Assembly: GCA_946415245.1 (NCBI GenBank)
Contig: CAMKRS010000002.1
Coordinates: 1 to 64,000 of the forward strand
Direction: 5' to 3'
From: an uncultured Prevotella sp.
GTDB lineage: Bacteria; Bacteroidota; Bacteroidia; Bacteroidales; Bacteroidaceae
DNA: 64,000 bases
Position 1 is the first letter of the stretch. Each line of letters opens with the position of its first letter. The translations under genes and the position numbers were made by a program. This document shows positions 56,749 through 64,000 of the stretch, piece after piece. Below the pieces are notes generated by a model. It was not told where the DNA came from. It did no database searches and was given only the letters and a program-made list of their open reading frames with translations.

Positions 56749-57975
56749 ATGCGCAATTGGCTGACCAAACATAGGGACGAAGTTGTAAGATATGGACTAT
56801 TTCTTTTAGTCTTCATCATCGGCCTCGTTCTTTCGCCATTTATCCGGAATTGGGTTCGAGACTTACAAGAAGAAGATTCTGAAGAACTTGTCTATACAAC
56901 TGATATGGCTATCGAAGGAGGCAAGTATAGTGGAACCATCATAAAGAACACCAATATCAGAAGCGGATATGGTCGGTTTGAAACAACGGGAGGTTCTGTT
57001 TACGAAGGCAACTGGAAAGATGACAACCTTCCGTTTGGTACCCGCACAACGCCATTCTCCATATATACAGGTCATTTCGATTCCAACCTCAACAACGATG
57101 GATTTGGCATCATTAAGTACACCGATAAATACATCTGGGAAAAGAAAGACCAGGGACTGGAAGATAATGAGATTACCACAACCTATATCGGCAATTGGCG
57201 TCAGAACACCAAACAAGGCATTGGACGTTCCATAAAATTAGATGGAAGCATGGAGTTCGGTATATACTCAGAAGGCCTTTTACAAAATATTCCAGACGCA
57301 AATTACAGGATAGGCAGGAATGTATATGGCATTGACGTTTCTCATTATCAAAAAGATATTGACTGGAACAATCTGGCAATATTCTGTGACAAGAACGGCA
57401 ATGTATCTGGTAGGACAAAAGAAAGGAAGTATATGCAACCTGTCTTCTTTGCCTACATGAAAGCCACCGAAGGAGCAACTATCAAAGACGAGATGTATGA
57501 TATCAGGATGATTGAAGCAGAACGGCATGGCGTCGTCAAGGGGGCTTATCATTTCCTGCATCTTGGCAGTCCCATTGAGGAACAACTGAAGAATTTCTTT
57601 GAAACTGTCACTTGGAACTCTGGCGATCTGCCACCCGCCCTTGATGTGGAGGTAGAAGACGAAATCAAAGAGTATGGCGTAGACGTGTTACAATCCATGA
57701 CCTTGAAATGGCTGCAGGAGGTAGAAAAGAAGATGGGCTCCCGACCTGTCATTTACACTCGGGAGCGAATACGCGAAAATTATCTCAGTGATTCCAGATT
57801 CAAAGACTATCATTTCTGGATAGCCAGATATTCCGATAAAGGCCCGGAGAAATGCGACTGGCTCTTCTGGCAAAAGACCGAAAAAGGTCTTATTAATGGA
57901 CACGATGGATATGTCGACATCAACTTATTCCAAGGGAATTATGCTACCTTCAAAAAAACATTTAGGATTGAATGA
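56749..57975 (+). CDS. Membrane-anchored MORN-repeat GH25 lysozyme
   Basis: 408 residues. One membrane helix (13-33), then MORN-like repeats (about 60-180; YEGNWKDDNLPFGTR, YIGNWRQNTKQGIGRSI), then a GH25 muramidase domain from about 190: YGIDVSHYQKDIDW, FFAYMKATEGATIKD, GVVKGAYHFLHLG, PPALDVEVED with the catalytic acidic residues. It would cut peptidoglycan, likely on the periplasmic side. Nine bases after the PrsW-STAND gene, and overlapping the next gene, so it is part of the operon. Confidence 0.9.
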   Translation: MRNWLTKHRDEVVRYGLFLLVFIIGLVLSPFIRNWVRDLQEEDSEELVYTTDMAIEGGKYSGTIIKNTNIRSGYGRFETTGGSVYEGNWKDDNLPFGTRTTPFSIYTGHFDSNLNNDGFGIIKYTDKYIWEKKDQGLEDNEITTTYIGNWRQNTKQGIGRSIKLDGSMEFGIYSEGLLQNIPDANYRIGRNVYGIDVSHYQKDIDWNNLAIFCDKNGNVSGRTKERKYMQPVFFAYMKATEGATIKDEMYDIRMIEAERHGVVKGAYHFLHLGSPIEEQLKNFFETVTWNSGDLPPALDVEVEDEIKEYGVDVLQSMTLKWLQEVEKKMGSRPVIYTRERIRENYLSDSRFKDYHFWIARYSDKGPEKCDWLFWQKTEKGLINGHDGYVDINLFQGNYATFKKTFRIE

Positions 57976-58574
57976 TTAAGAATCTTATATTTGACTTTGG
58001 CGGTGTCCTTGTAGATTATAACAGTCACAGGATATTTGATCGTTACTTTGGTGATGAATCCAAAGCCGAGTGGTTTAGGAATAACGTCATATTAAACGAT
58101 CTAGTGAAACATCTAGATATTGGAGAAGACTTTGACGAATGTATCAAGAAAGCCCAGGAAGCATATCCCGATTATTCAGAAGCCATATCGTTATACGATT
58201 CATGTTATTATGAGATGGACGGCGGAGAGATACCTGGTATGTTCGAATTGTTATCAACTCTATCCACTAATGAGTATGAGATCTACGGACTCACGAACTG
58301 GTCCTATAAAGTATATAAAATCATTAAAAAACACCAAATATTCTCTCTTCTTAAAGGATACGTTATCTCTTCAGAAGTTTATATGCTGAAACCCGATCCC
58401 AATATCTATATTCATCTGACTGAGAAATTCTCAATTAATCCCCATGAGTGTCTATTCATTGATGATAAAATAGATAATGTAAAAGGAGCTGAGGCGGTAG
58501 GGATGTTTGGAGTGAGATTCATCTCCTCCCAACAACTCATAGAAGATCTTCGCAATTTATCAATTAAAATATAA
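57972..58574 (+). CDS. HAD-family hydrolase
   Basis: 200 residues. Motif I FDFGGVLVDYN, motif II GLTNWS, Lys in MLKPDPNIY, motif IV FIDDKIDNVKGAE; all four present. Similar to HAD phosphatases acting on sugar phosphates or nucleotides (HAD-IA). Starts within the stop of the MORN-GH25 gene. Confidence 0.9.
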   Translation: MIKNLIFDFGGVLVDYNSHRIFDRYFGDESKAEWFRNNVILNDLVKHLDIGEDFDECIKKAQEAYPDYSEAISLYDSCYYEMDGGEIPGMFELLSTLSTNEYEIYGLTNWSYKVYKIIKKHQIFSLLKGYVISSEVYMLKPDPNIYIHLTEKFSINPHECLFIDDKIDNVKGAEAVGMFGVRFISSQQLIEDLRNLSIKI

Positions 58575-58580
58575 TGTGGT

Positions 58581-59186
58581 ATGTTTTGGAGCAAAAAGAA
58601 CACAAAATCCTCAGGAATAAGACAATTGGTTATCATTACCGGTTGTGCTGGTGCAGGAAAAACGACAATAGGTAAGACTTTGGCCCAGAAATTAGGATAT
58701 TGCTATATTGACAAGGATACTGTTACCAGGGAATATACTGATTTTATATTGGAAAGGAGCGGATCGTCAAAATGTGACAGGGAATCACGATTATATAGAA
58801 GCGAAATCCTACCCATAGAGTATAGTGTAACTTTTAAGCTCTGCAGGGAAATCCTTGACAATGGCTGTAACGTTGTTCTGACGATACCATTCATATCTCA
58901 GATACAAGATTATTCTAAGTGGGAAGAAATAAAAAGTGTTTCGAGAATAAGAAATATAGATGTGAAGTTTATCTGGATTGAGCATAATATCGAAACAGAG
59001 AAAGAAAATTTGATATCGAGAGATGCCGATCGTGACAAATATAAGTTAGAGCATTGGGATGAGTACTCCAAGTCGGTAGACGGCTTATATCCTGCTGACG
59101 AATATGAAGCATATATTTACACGAACGACTGTAATATTAATCTTGAAATTGCTGTTGAGGAGGTTATAAAATGGATAAGAAAGTAG
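58581..59186 (+). CDS. P-loop kinase (AAA-type, zeta-toxin/shikimate-kinase-like)
   Basis: 201 residues. Walker A GCAGAGKTT, then DKDTVTREY, SEILPIEYSVTFKLCREILD. A small P-loop kinase that phosphorylates a metabolite; the substrate is unknown. The 3' end overlaps the next gene by 16 bases. Confidence 0.8.
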   Translation: MFWSKKNTKSSGIRQLVIITGCAGAGKTTIGKTLAQKLGYCYIDKDTVTREYTDFILERSGSSKCDRESRLYRSEILPIEYSVTFKLCREILDNGCNVVLTIPFISQIQDYSKWEEIKSVSRIRNIDVKFIWIEHNIETEKENLISRDADRDKYKLEHWDEYSKSVDGLYPADEYEAYIYTNDCNINLEIAVEEVIKWIRK

Positions 59187-60925
59187 TTATTCTATCAGGA
59201 ATGCCAGCAAGTGGCAAAGACACCATTTCCGATATGATTTGTGAGAAGGACAAGAGGTTTGTCCCGTTCAAAAAGCATCGGTCAGTTGGAGAATTTGATA
59301 AGATAAAAGACACCTATTATAATATCAGCCATGATGAATTTGAAGAAAAAATCACCAATGGCGATTTTATCCAATATCATCAAAGATATGGGAGATATTA
59401 TGGCATTTCAGAAGAGGTCCTGCTTTCATATCTCGAGAAAGACGAGATTCCCATTATCCATATCGGCCGTATAGAGAATTATATAGCATTCCTGGGCAAC
59501 ATCGTTAGCTTTCAGAAAAAACATAACCTTTCCCTTGAAGTAATCCATATCCAGTTATGGGAAACAGCCGAGAACCTTAGAGCCCGCATTGTCAACAGGG
59601 AAAAGAATGATGACGAGGCTGCAAAGAGAATTGCTGCTATGGTACAAGAATTTGATGATAATATCGAATTGATGCGTAAAGGGAAGAAACCCTATACCCT
59701 TATTCTTAAAAACAGTGAAATAAACGAAACCTGTGCCACTATCATTAAATATGTTGATCATGAACCCCACGAAGTCGTGGGATATGATGAATTCTGGGGT
59801 TATCTGAAAAAACTCGAAAAAAAAAAGGATAGAATAGATCTTTCATCTTTGGCATTAGCAGATGAAACAGAGAAGAAAAGAGATTGGACTAAGAAGACTA
59901 TTCCAAACGCCATCTCTGGCATCAAGTTCGACGGAGTAGTTATATTAAAAAACACGAAGACCGATAGCAAGAAGTTAAATTTAGACCATTGTTTTTTTGA
60001 ATATATCAACATCAAGGAGGAATCTGAAGAAATCAGAACCTTCAGATTTGTATCTTGTAAGATAGAACAAGTCAGGTTCTTTAATTGTGAGACTGATATT
60101 CATTATGCAGACTGCTATATTGACAAATTGATTCTTGACGGAAGATCAAAGATAGCGAAACTGGATATTGAGGGTTGTAGCGTCGGCACTATCATTTTAG
60201 AAAAGGGCACTACTATTGACCGTCTTTCAATCACTGGAGATTCTAATGTAAACATGATCGATTGTCGTGATGGCGACATTGGAAACATCGTTATCAACAA
60301 TAGTAAGGTCGAATATATCAGGATTAACCATAAAGTAGGCAACATATCTTTGGGTAATGGTGCTTCCCTTGAAAGATTTTCCATCGAAAAAGAACATGCA
60401 TTTAAAGAATTCACAAAAGCATTAAAGGAAAAGAGGAAAATAGCATCAAAAGGTACGTTTTCAGAGAAAATCGCAGAAGCCCAATGTCAGAAAAGTATAT
60501 TTTTGGCGGCTCTTAGCCAATATGGATCCGATCACAAATTCGATGAGGCAGATTTATGTCTTGTAAATCTGAGAAGTATTGAATGCGCTATCAAGCGGAT
60601 TGAGAGCAGGAACATTTTTATTAAAGTATATCATATTGCCGAGAATTTCATCGTAGGCGGAGCATTAGGATGGGGAGTAAAGATATCCAACACATTACTG
60701 ACAGCTGTTATCATGATGCTTGTTTTTGCTTCTATATTCTATTATAAAATATCCGATGAAAGAAGTTTGTTAGGATGCGTAAAGGTTTCCATCGAGAATT
60801 TCTTTAATCTGAACTCCTCAGAAATAATACCAAGACTTGGCAACCTAGATTTGCTTGAGCAAATTGTGGGAGTTATCATGCTTACCATCTTCACTGGTGT
60901 AATTGTCCGTAAAATCATCAAATAA
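59171..60925 (+). CDS. Guanylate-kinase-like domain fused to repeat domain and membrane pore-like C-terminus
   Basis: 584 residues. 1-195: P-loop GMPASGKDT and guanylate-kinase features (YYNISHDEFEEKITNGDF, QRYGRYYGIS). About 250-410: short strand repeats with a five/six-residue rhythm (DHCFFEYINI, VSCKIEQVRFFNCETDIHYAD, IVINNSKVEYIRI) resembling a pentapeptide or beta-helix domain. About 515-580: two membrane helices with a re-entrant-like segment (FFNLNSSEIIPRLGNLDLLE) resembling Ion_trans_2 channels but without TVGYG. Might be a sensor kinase driving a membrane effector. The exact role is not known. Confidence 0.8.
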   Translation: MDKKVVILSGMPASGKDTISDMICEKDKRFVPFKKHRSVGEFDKIKDTYYNISHDEFEEKITNGDFIQYHQRYGRYYGISEEVLLSYLEKDEIPIIHIGRIENYIAFLGNIVSFQKKHNLSLEVIHIQLWETAENLRARIVNREKNDDEAAKRIAAMVQEFDDNIELMRKGKKPYTLILKNSEINETCATIIKYVDHEPHEVVGYDEFWGYLKKLEKKKDRIDLSSLALADETEKKRDWTKKTIPNAISGIKFDGVVILKNTKTDSKKLNLDHCFFEYINIKEESEEIRTFRFVSCKIEQVRFFNCETDIHYADCYIDKLILDGRSKIAKLDIEGCSVGTIILEKGTTIDRLSITGDSNVNMIDCRDGDIGNIVINNSKVEYIRINHKVGNISLGNGASLERFSIEKEHAFKEFTKALKEKRKIASKGTFSEKIAEAQCQKSIFLAALSQYGSDHKFDEADLCLVNLRSIECAIKRIESRNIFIKVYHIAENFIVGGALGWGVKISNTLLTAVIMMLVFASIFYYKISDERSLLGCVKVSIENFFNLNSSEIIPRLGNLDLLEQIVGVIMLTIFTGVIVRKIIK

Positions 60926-60934
60926 TGGCACTTT

Positions 60935-61861
60935 ATGAAAGTTTCTATTAAACTTCGAAAAGAGAATCCTATTTGGACTCAACATCTGAATCAGTTACAG
61001 ACTGTGGCCGAGACCAGGATCGTTCTTAACGGGCAACTCCCGGAGATTTGTGATGACGACATCCTGATAACAACCAACCTTACGAGTGACGAACTAAGAA
61101 GATATGTCAAGTTAAAAGCCATTTTTTTACCCAAAACAGGTATTGATAAACTTCCAATCAATGAACTGAAAGAGAGAAACATTTCTTTATGGAATTCACA
61201 TGCCAATGCAGATATCATAGCTGAACACGCTCTGGCATTGTCATTAGCGTTGCTTCACCGTATTCCAGAGTTTTCAGATGATTTAAAGAATAACATTTGG
61301 TATTCTGACGGGAAGGATTATTATTGGCAAAGCATAAAAGACTTTACGATTGGCATCTTGGGGTATGGTCATGTCGGAAAGGAATTATATCAATTGCTTC
61401 AGCCAATGAATAACAACATTTATGTATTAAACCAACATAAAGAATATCCCCTTGGCATTAACGGTGTCAACAACTTAGAGGAACTGATAGAAAAATGCAA
61501 TCTATTATACGTTTGTCTCCCTCTTAATGATACAACCAGACAGATGTTTGATGACAAGAATCTCCATCTATTAAATAAGAAGTTCATTGTCAATATAGCC
61601 AGAGCTGAGATTTTTGATGAAAAACTGCTTTATGAACTATTAAAAGAGGGAGTCATCGCTGGTTATGCAAGTGATGTTTGGTTCCATGAAGCAAACAAAA
61701 ACGACAGGGCACAAAAGGTTGCGCCTTCAAATTATCCGTTTTCTGATTTAAAGAATGTGGTCATGTCTCCTCATTGCGCCACTCACACCTGCAATGCTCA
61801 GAGTCGGTATATTGCAGATTGCATCAATGCATGCATTTCATTTATTAAGGCTGATCCATAG
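60935..61861 (+). CDS. NAD-dependent 2-hydroxyacid dehydrogenase
   Basis: 308 residues. The Rossmann nucleotide site GILGYGHVGKELYQLL is followed by catalytic Arg (VNIARAEIF), Glu and His (MSPHCATHT). Family members reduce 2-oxoacids. At the end of the island operon, 9 bases after the previous gene, and convergent with the amidase gene. Confidence 0.9.
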   Translation: MKVSIKLRKENPIWTQHLNQLQTVAETRIVLNGQLPEICDDDILITTNLTSDELRRYVKLKAIFLPKTGIDKLPINELKERNISLWNSHANADIIAEHALALSLALLHRIPEFSDDLKNNIWYSDGKDYYWQSIKDFTIGILGYGHVGKELYQLLQPMNNNIYVLNQHKEYPLGINGVNNLEELIEKCNLLYVCLPLNDTTRQMFDDKNLHLLNKKFIVNIARAEIFDEKLLYELLKEGVIAGYASDVWFHEANKNDRAQKVAPSNYPFSDLKNVVMSPHCATHTCNAQSRYIADCINACISFIKADP

Positions 61862-61863
61862 CA

Positions 61864-62409
61864 TCAGCTCAAAAACTTTAACAGGAACTCGTAATCCACC
61901 TCTTTCGGGTCGCCATACAATTGAATGAAACGTTGCTTCTGCGCATGCACTTCGTGGAGCAATTTCTGAAAAGGAAAGTTTTTACCGGGGCAGTTTCTTC
62001 TTTCGTCAAGGTAATGATGGGTACAGATTGGGGCATTGTCGTATGCCAGGCTCAACACGCTGAGGAGCATAATAGAGGCCTCCAATTGCTGATCCTCCAT
62101 CTTATCGTAGTTGAAGTCCCCCTCAAAGCATATACCTACACTAACAGAGTTGTAATGATGTACTTTGTCGTTCACATGTGCACCTTTTTTCCACCTCGGT
62201 CGGCCCTCATATATCTCTCCATCTTTTCGAATATAATAATGATAGCCAATTCCTGCCATGAGCGGGTCGCATTTCCTATCCAAATGCATTTTGTGTATAT
62301 CCTCAACGGAGAAAGCTCCTCTCTTTCCCACATGATGCACTACGATGTATCTAGTCTCTTTCCTTGTCGTCAGGGGTTCTCTGAACTTGAATTCTGGATG
62401 GTGTATCAT
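61864..62409 (-). CDS. N-acetylmuramoyl-L-alanine amidase (Amidase_2 type)
   Basis: 181 residues from the ATG at 62409; a TTG at 62439 overlapping the upstream stop is an alternative. Zinc and fold motifs: RYIVVHHVGKRGAFSVEDIH, GIGYHYYIRKDGEIYEGRP, SVSVGICFEGDF, CTHHYLDERRNCPGKNFPF. It cleaves the amide bond between muramic acid and the peptide. No signal peptide visible, so export is unclear. Coupled to an LRR gene upstream. Confidence 0.88.
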   Translation of the reverse strand: MIHHPEFKFREPLTTRKETRYIVVHHVGKRGAFSVEDIHKMHLDRKCDPLMAGIGYHYYIRKDGEIYEGRPRWKKGAHVNDKVHHYNSVSVGICFEGDFNYDKMEDQQLEASIMLLSVLSLAYDNAPICTHHYLDERRNCPGKNFPFQKLLHEVHAQKQRFIQLYGDPKEVDYEFLLKFLS

Positions 62410-62435
62410 ATTGTTCCTCACTTTTACGAAATTAA

Positions 62436-62996
62436 TCAATTTACATCAAACTCTTCAATTTCGCCTGATGGAAGCCTGACCAGACATTGTTTCAGACTAT
62501 CCATCCATCGGCATTGGGCACTACAATTGTTAAATCTTTTGGGAAACATCTTAGGATATTCTTCTCCCAACAAATGTTTGGGGATGCTCAAAGTTTCTAA
62601 ACTACGGCAAAACCACAAACTACGAGGCTTTACTTCTACCACGCTGTCGGGTATAAATAGTGACTTCAGTTTCTCGCATCCCCAAAAAGTCTCATAGCCA
62701 ATGATCTTTACCCCTTCTGGAATATTTACAGAAACAAGGGAACTGCACAGTTTAAACGCAGCTTCATCTATGACATTTACGCTCTTGGGAAGGATTACAG
62801 AAGTTACTTTGTCACAAACAGAAAAAGCACTATAACCTATTTTTGTTACTCTATAAACGACACCCTCACTCTCTACAACCTCAGGAATAATAACGGTTCC
62901 ATTCCTGTCTCTTTCAACACAAGAAACCTCAACAGAGTGCTCCTCTATAACTGCATAGGAAATACCATCTATCTTATATATTCTCTTTCCACCCAT
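62436..62996 (-). CDS. BspA-type leucine-rich repeat protein
   Basis: 186 residues from the ATG at 62996 (a TTG at 63017 is also in frame). LRR_5 repeats of about 23 residues (VTKIGYSAFSVCDKVTSVIL, VNVIDEAAFKLCSSLVSVNI, VKIIGYETFWGCEKLKSLFI, VVEVKPRSLWFCRSLETLSI). No signal peptide, so likely intracellular or a fragment of a family usually at the surface. The amidase start lies a few bases past its stop. Confidence 0.85.
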   Translation of the reverse strand: MGGKRIYKIDGISYAVIEEHSVEVSCVERDRNGTVIIPEVVESEGVVYRVTKIGYSAFSVCDKVTSVILPKSVNVIDEAAFKLCSSLVSVNIPEGVKIIGYETFWGCEKLKSLFIPDSVVEVKPRSLWFCRSLETLSIPKHLLGEEYPKMFPKRFNNCSAQCRWMDSLKQCLVRLPSGEIEEFDVN

Positions 62997-63092
62997 ATTT
63001 TCATAGTTGATATTCAATAAACATATCCTTCAACATCGCTTATTGTCCAAGATGACAATCGTTTTATTGCTTTTTCCATTTTCTTATATCTT

Positions 63093-63530
63093 TTAGGCTC
63101 CCTCATTATTCTCTTCAATCTTTCTGATTGTTTTGTAATCCATCTTCCCTTCATAGAACACATCAATTACCTCCTTGAACAAAGGATTAGCAGAGGCCAG
63201 CCAGAACAACGTCATGCTTGATCTCACTTTTCTGGCATCAATTGGAGATAAGATGTCCTTCGCGGGTTTACCGCTATGCTCTAGTAATGCTTTTGTAATC
63301 TCAATCAATCTGCTCCCTAGCACTGGATGATTGTAATAAGCCTGTGCTTCATCCAATCCACTAATACCATAATATTCGGAGTTATAACTATGCCCGAATC
63401 CTTTTAGTTGGGGGAATATATACCATACCCAATGAGATTGCTTGCGCCCATTCTTTATCTCTTGCAATGCACGTTCATAATCATACGTCTGTGCGTCTAT
63501 GAAGCGCTGAAGATTAAAGGAGATTGTCAT
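63093..63530 (-). CDS. DUF1810 family protein
   Basis: 145 residues with the family start NLQRFIDAQTYDYERALQEI followed by NGRKQSHWVWYIFPQLKGFG. DUF1810 proteins are widespread small cytoplasmic proteins, linked by some gene neighbourhoods to NAD or nucleotide metabolism; function uncertain. Confidence 0.88.
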   Translation of the reverse strand: MTISFNLQRFIDAQTYDYERALQEIKNGRKQSHWVWYIFPQLKGFGHSYNSEYYGISGLDEAQAYYNHPVLGSRLIEITKALLEHSGKPAKDILSPIDARKVRSSMTLFWLASANPLFKEVIDVFYEGKMDYKTIRKIEENNEGA

Positions 63531-63542
63531 ATTAACATGAAA

Positions 63543-63938
63543 TTATTCTTTTGTATATTTAAAGTCATTACCCTCTTTTGAGGTAGTAACAAAAGAATCT
63601 CCATCGAACTCTCTGATATCAATGCTACTTGTTTCTCCATTATCAAAAGAGAATACCAATCGTTGTTTGTCCTCAGTTAGTTCCCATCTCCCTTCAACCT
63701 CATATAATGGAGATTGTCCATATTCACCAAAGACAAATGTTCCGTCCCCTTTGAATTTAAAAATTTCATAAGTGTAAACAGTTGTACTTTCTGCACTATT
63801 GTTAACATTAACAGAACCTACGCTAATAGGATGCTTCCATGTACCTATCAGTTGTTCTTTACTAGGTTGTTCTTGGCTGCACGCAAGGACTAAAATCAAA
63901 TTTACCAAAATCGCAAATAAAAAACAAATCTTTCTCAT
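63543..63938 (-). CDS. Small lipoprotein, lipocalin-like
   Basis: 131 residues. Lipobox LVLAC, then LIGTWKHPI and alternating strands (TYEIFKFKGDGTFVFGEYG, EVEGRWELTEDKQRLVF) typical of small lipocalin-like domains common in Bacteroidota. It is 12 bases downstream of... the DUF1810 start lies just before its stop on the minus strand, so it is transcribed first. Ligand unknown. Confidence 0.8.
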   Translation of the reverse strand: MRKICFLFAILVNLILVLACSQEQPSKEQLIGTWKHPISVGSVNVNNSAESTTVYTYEIFKFKGDGTFVFGEYGQSPLYEVEGRWELTEDKQRLVFSFDNGETSSIDIREFDGDSFVTTSKEGNDFKYTKE

Positions 63939-64000
63939 AATTAGGATTTTTAAATTATATAACGCTATAAAAATACAAACTTCTATTGTAATCTCAAAAT

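Noticed and set aside
61864..63017. Amidase and LRR genes as part of the island system
   Set aside because: They are on the opposite strand at the island end, with common domains; no direct link could be shown.

Overview
The window looks like a chromosomal segment of a Bacteroidota bacterium, most likely Prevotella or a close relative. The reasons are a SusC/SusD pair, glycan-degrading GH28 and GH43 enzymes, BspA-type leucine-rich repeats, a RprX/RprY-like two-component pair, and many promoters of the Bacteroidota type (TAnnTTTG -7 box shortly before the start codon, with few Shine-Dalgarno sequences). No rRNA, tRNA, CRISPR array, transposase or phage gene was seen.

Layout. 1-4 kb: a truncated GH28-GH43 fusion and a secreted GH43. 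4-9 kb: a membrane protein, a two-component system and a large lipoprotein. 9-12.5 kb: a small Bacteroidota protein and an M16 peptidase. 12.5-16.8 kb: a coupled three-gene sensory operon (NMT1/THI5-type binding protein, a dCache-HAMP protein without a kinase, a dCache-HAMP histidine kinase). 16.9-19 kb: DUF3737 plus a MalY/PatB-type lyase. 19-28 kb: miaB, an MsbA-type ABC exporter and three tandem LtaS-like phosphotransferases. 28-35 kb: surface glycan and lipid A genes (GT11, LpxL-type acyltransferase, two GT4, LicD, GT2, DegT aminotransferase). 35-43 kb: an HhH/beta-barrel protein, DUF4294, a short SusC, SusD and a C1-type cysteine peptidase lipoprotein. 43-49 kb: cysS, an acetyl-CoA hydrolase/transferase, a PAQR protein, a second GH43 lipoprotein and a small lipoprotein.

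49.1-61.9 kb is a visibly more AT-rich accessory island with unusual domain fusions. It holds an ECF sigma factor coupled to an anti-sigma-like/C39-like/RyR protein, a TerB protein with an unknown partner, a Ser/Thr kinase fused to an AAA+ ATPase, a small YbjN-like protein, a PrsW intramembrane protease fused to a STAND-type NTPase, a membrane MORN-GH25 lysozyme, a HAD phosphatase, a P-loop kinase, a guanylate-kinase-like/repeat/membrane fusion and a 2-hydroxyacid dehydrogenase. I infer an envelope-stress or defence (conflict) system; this is the main candidate for an undescribed system. The window ends with a peptidoglycan amidase, an LRR protein, DUF1810 and a small lipoprotein.

A second striking signal is a family of short tandem arrays, mostly with a 7-base period and some with 8 or 9. 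They occur about 30 times between 1.7 and 48.3 kb and not visibly after that. They lie between genes, at gene ends and in frame inside genes at permissive places: signal peptides (as LFTIHYS repeats), interdomain linkers and loops. In four genes the array or a fragment of it supplies the apparent GTG start. Separately, three promoters share a 16-base element placed 46-47 bases before the -7 box.
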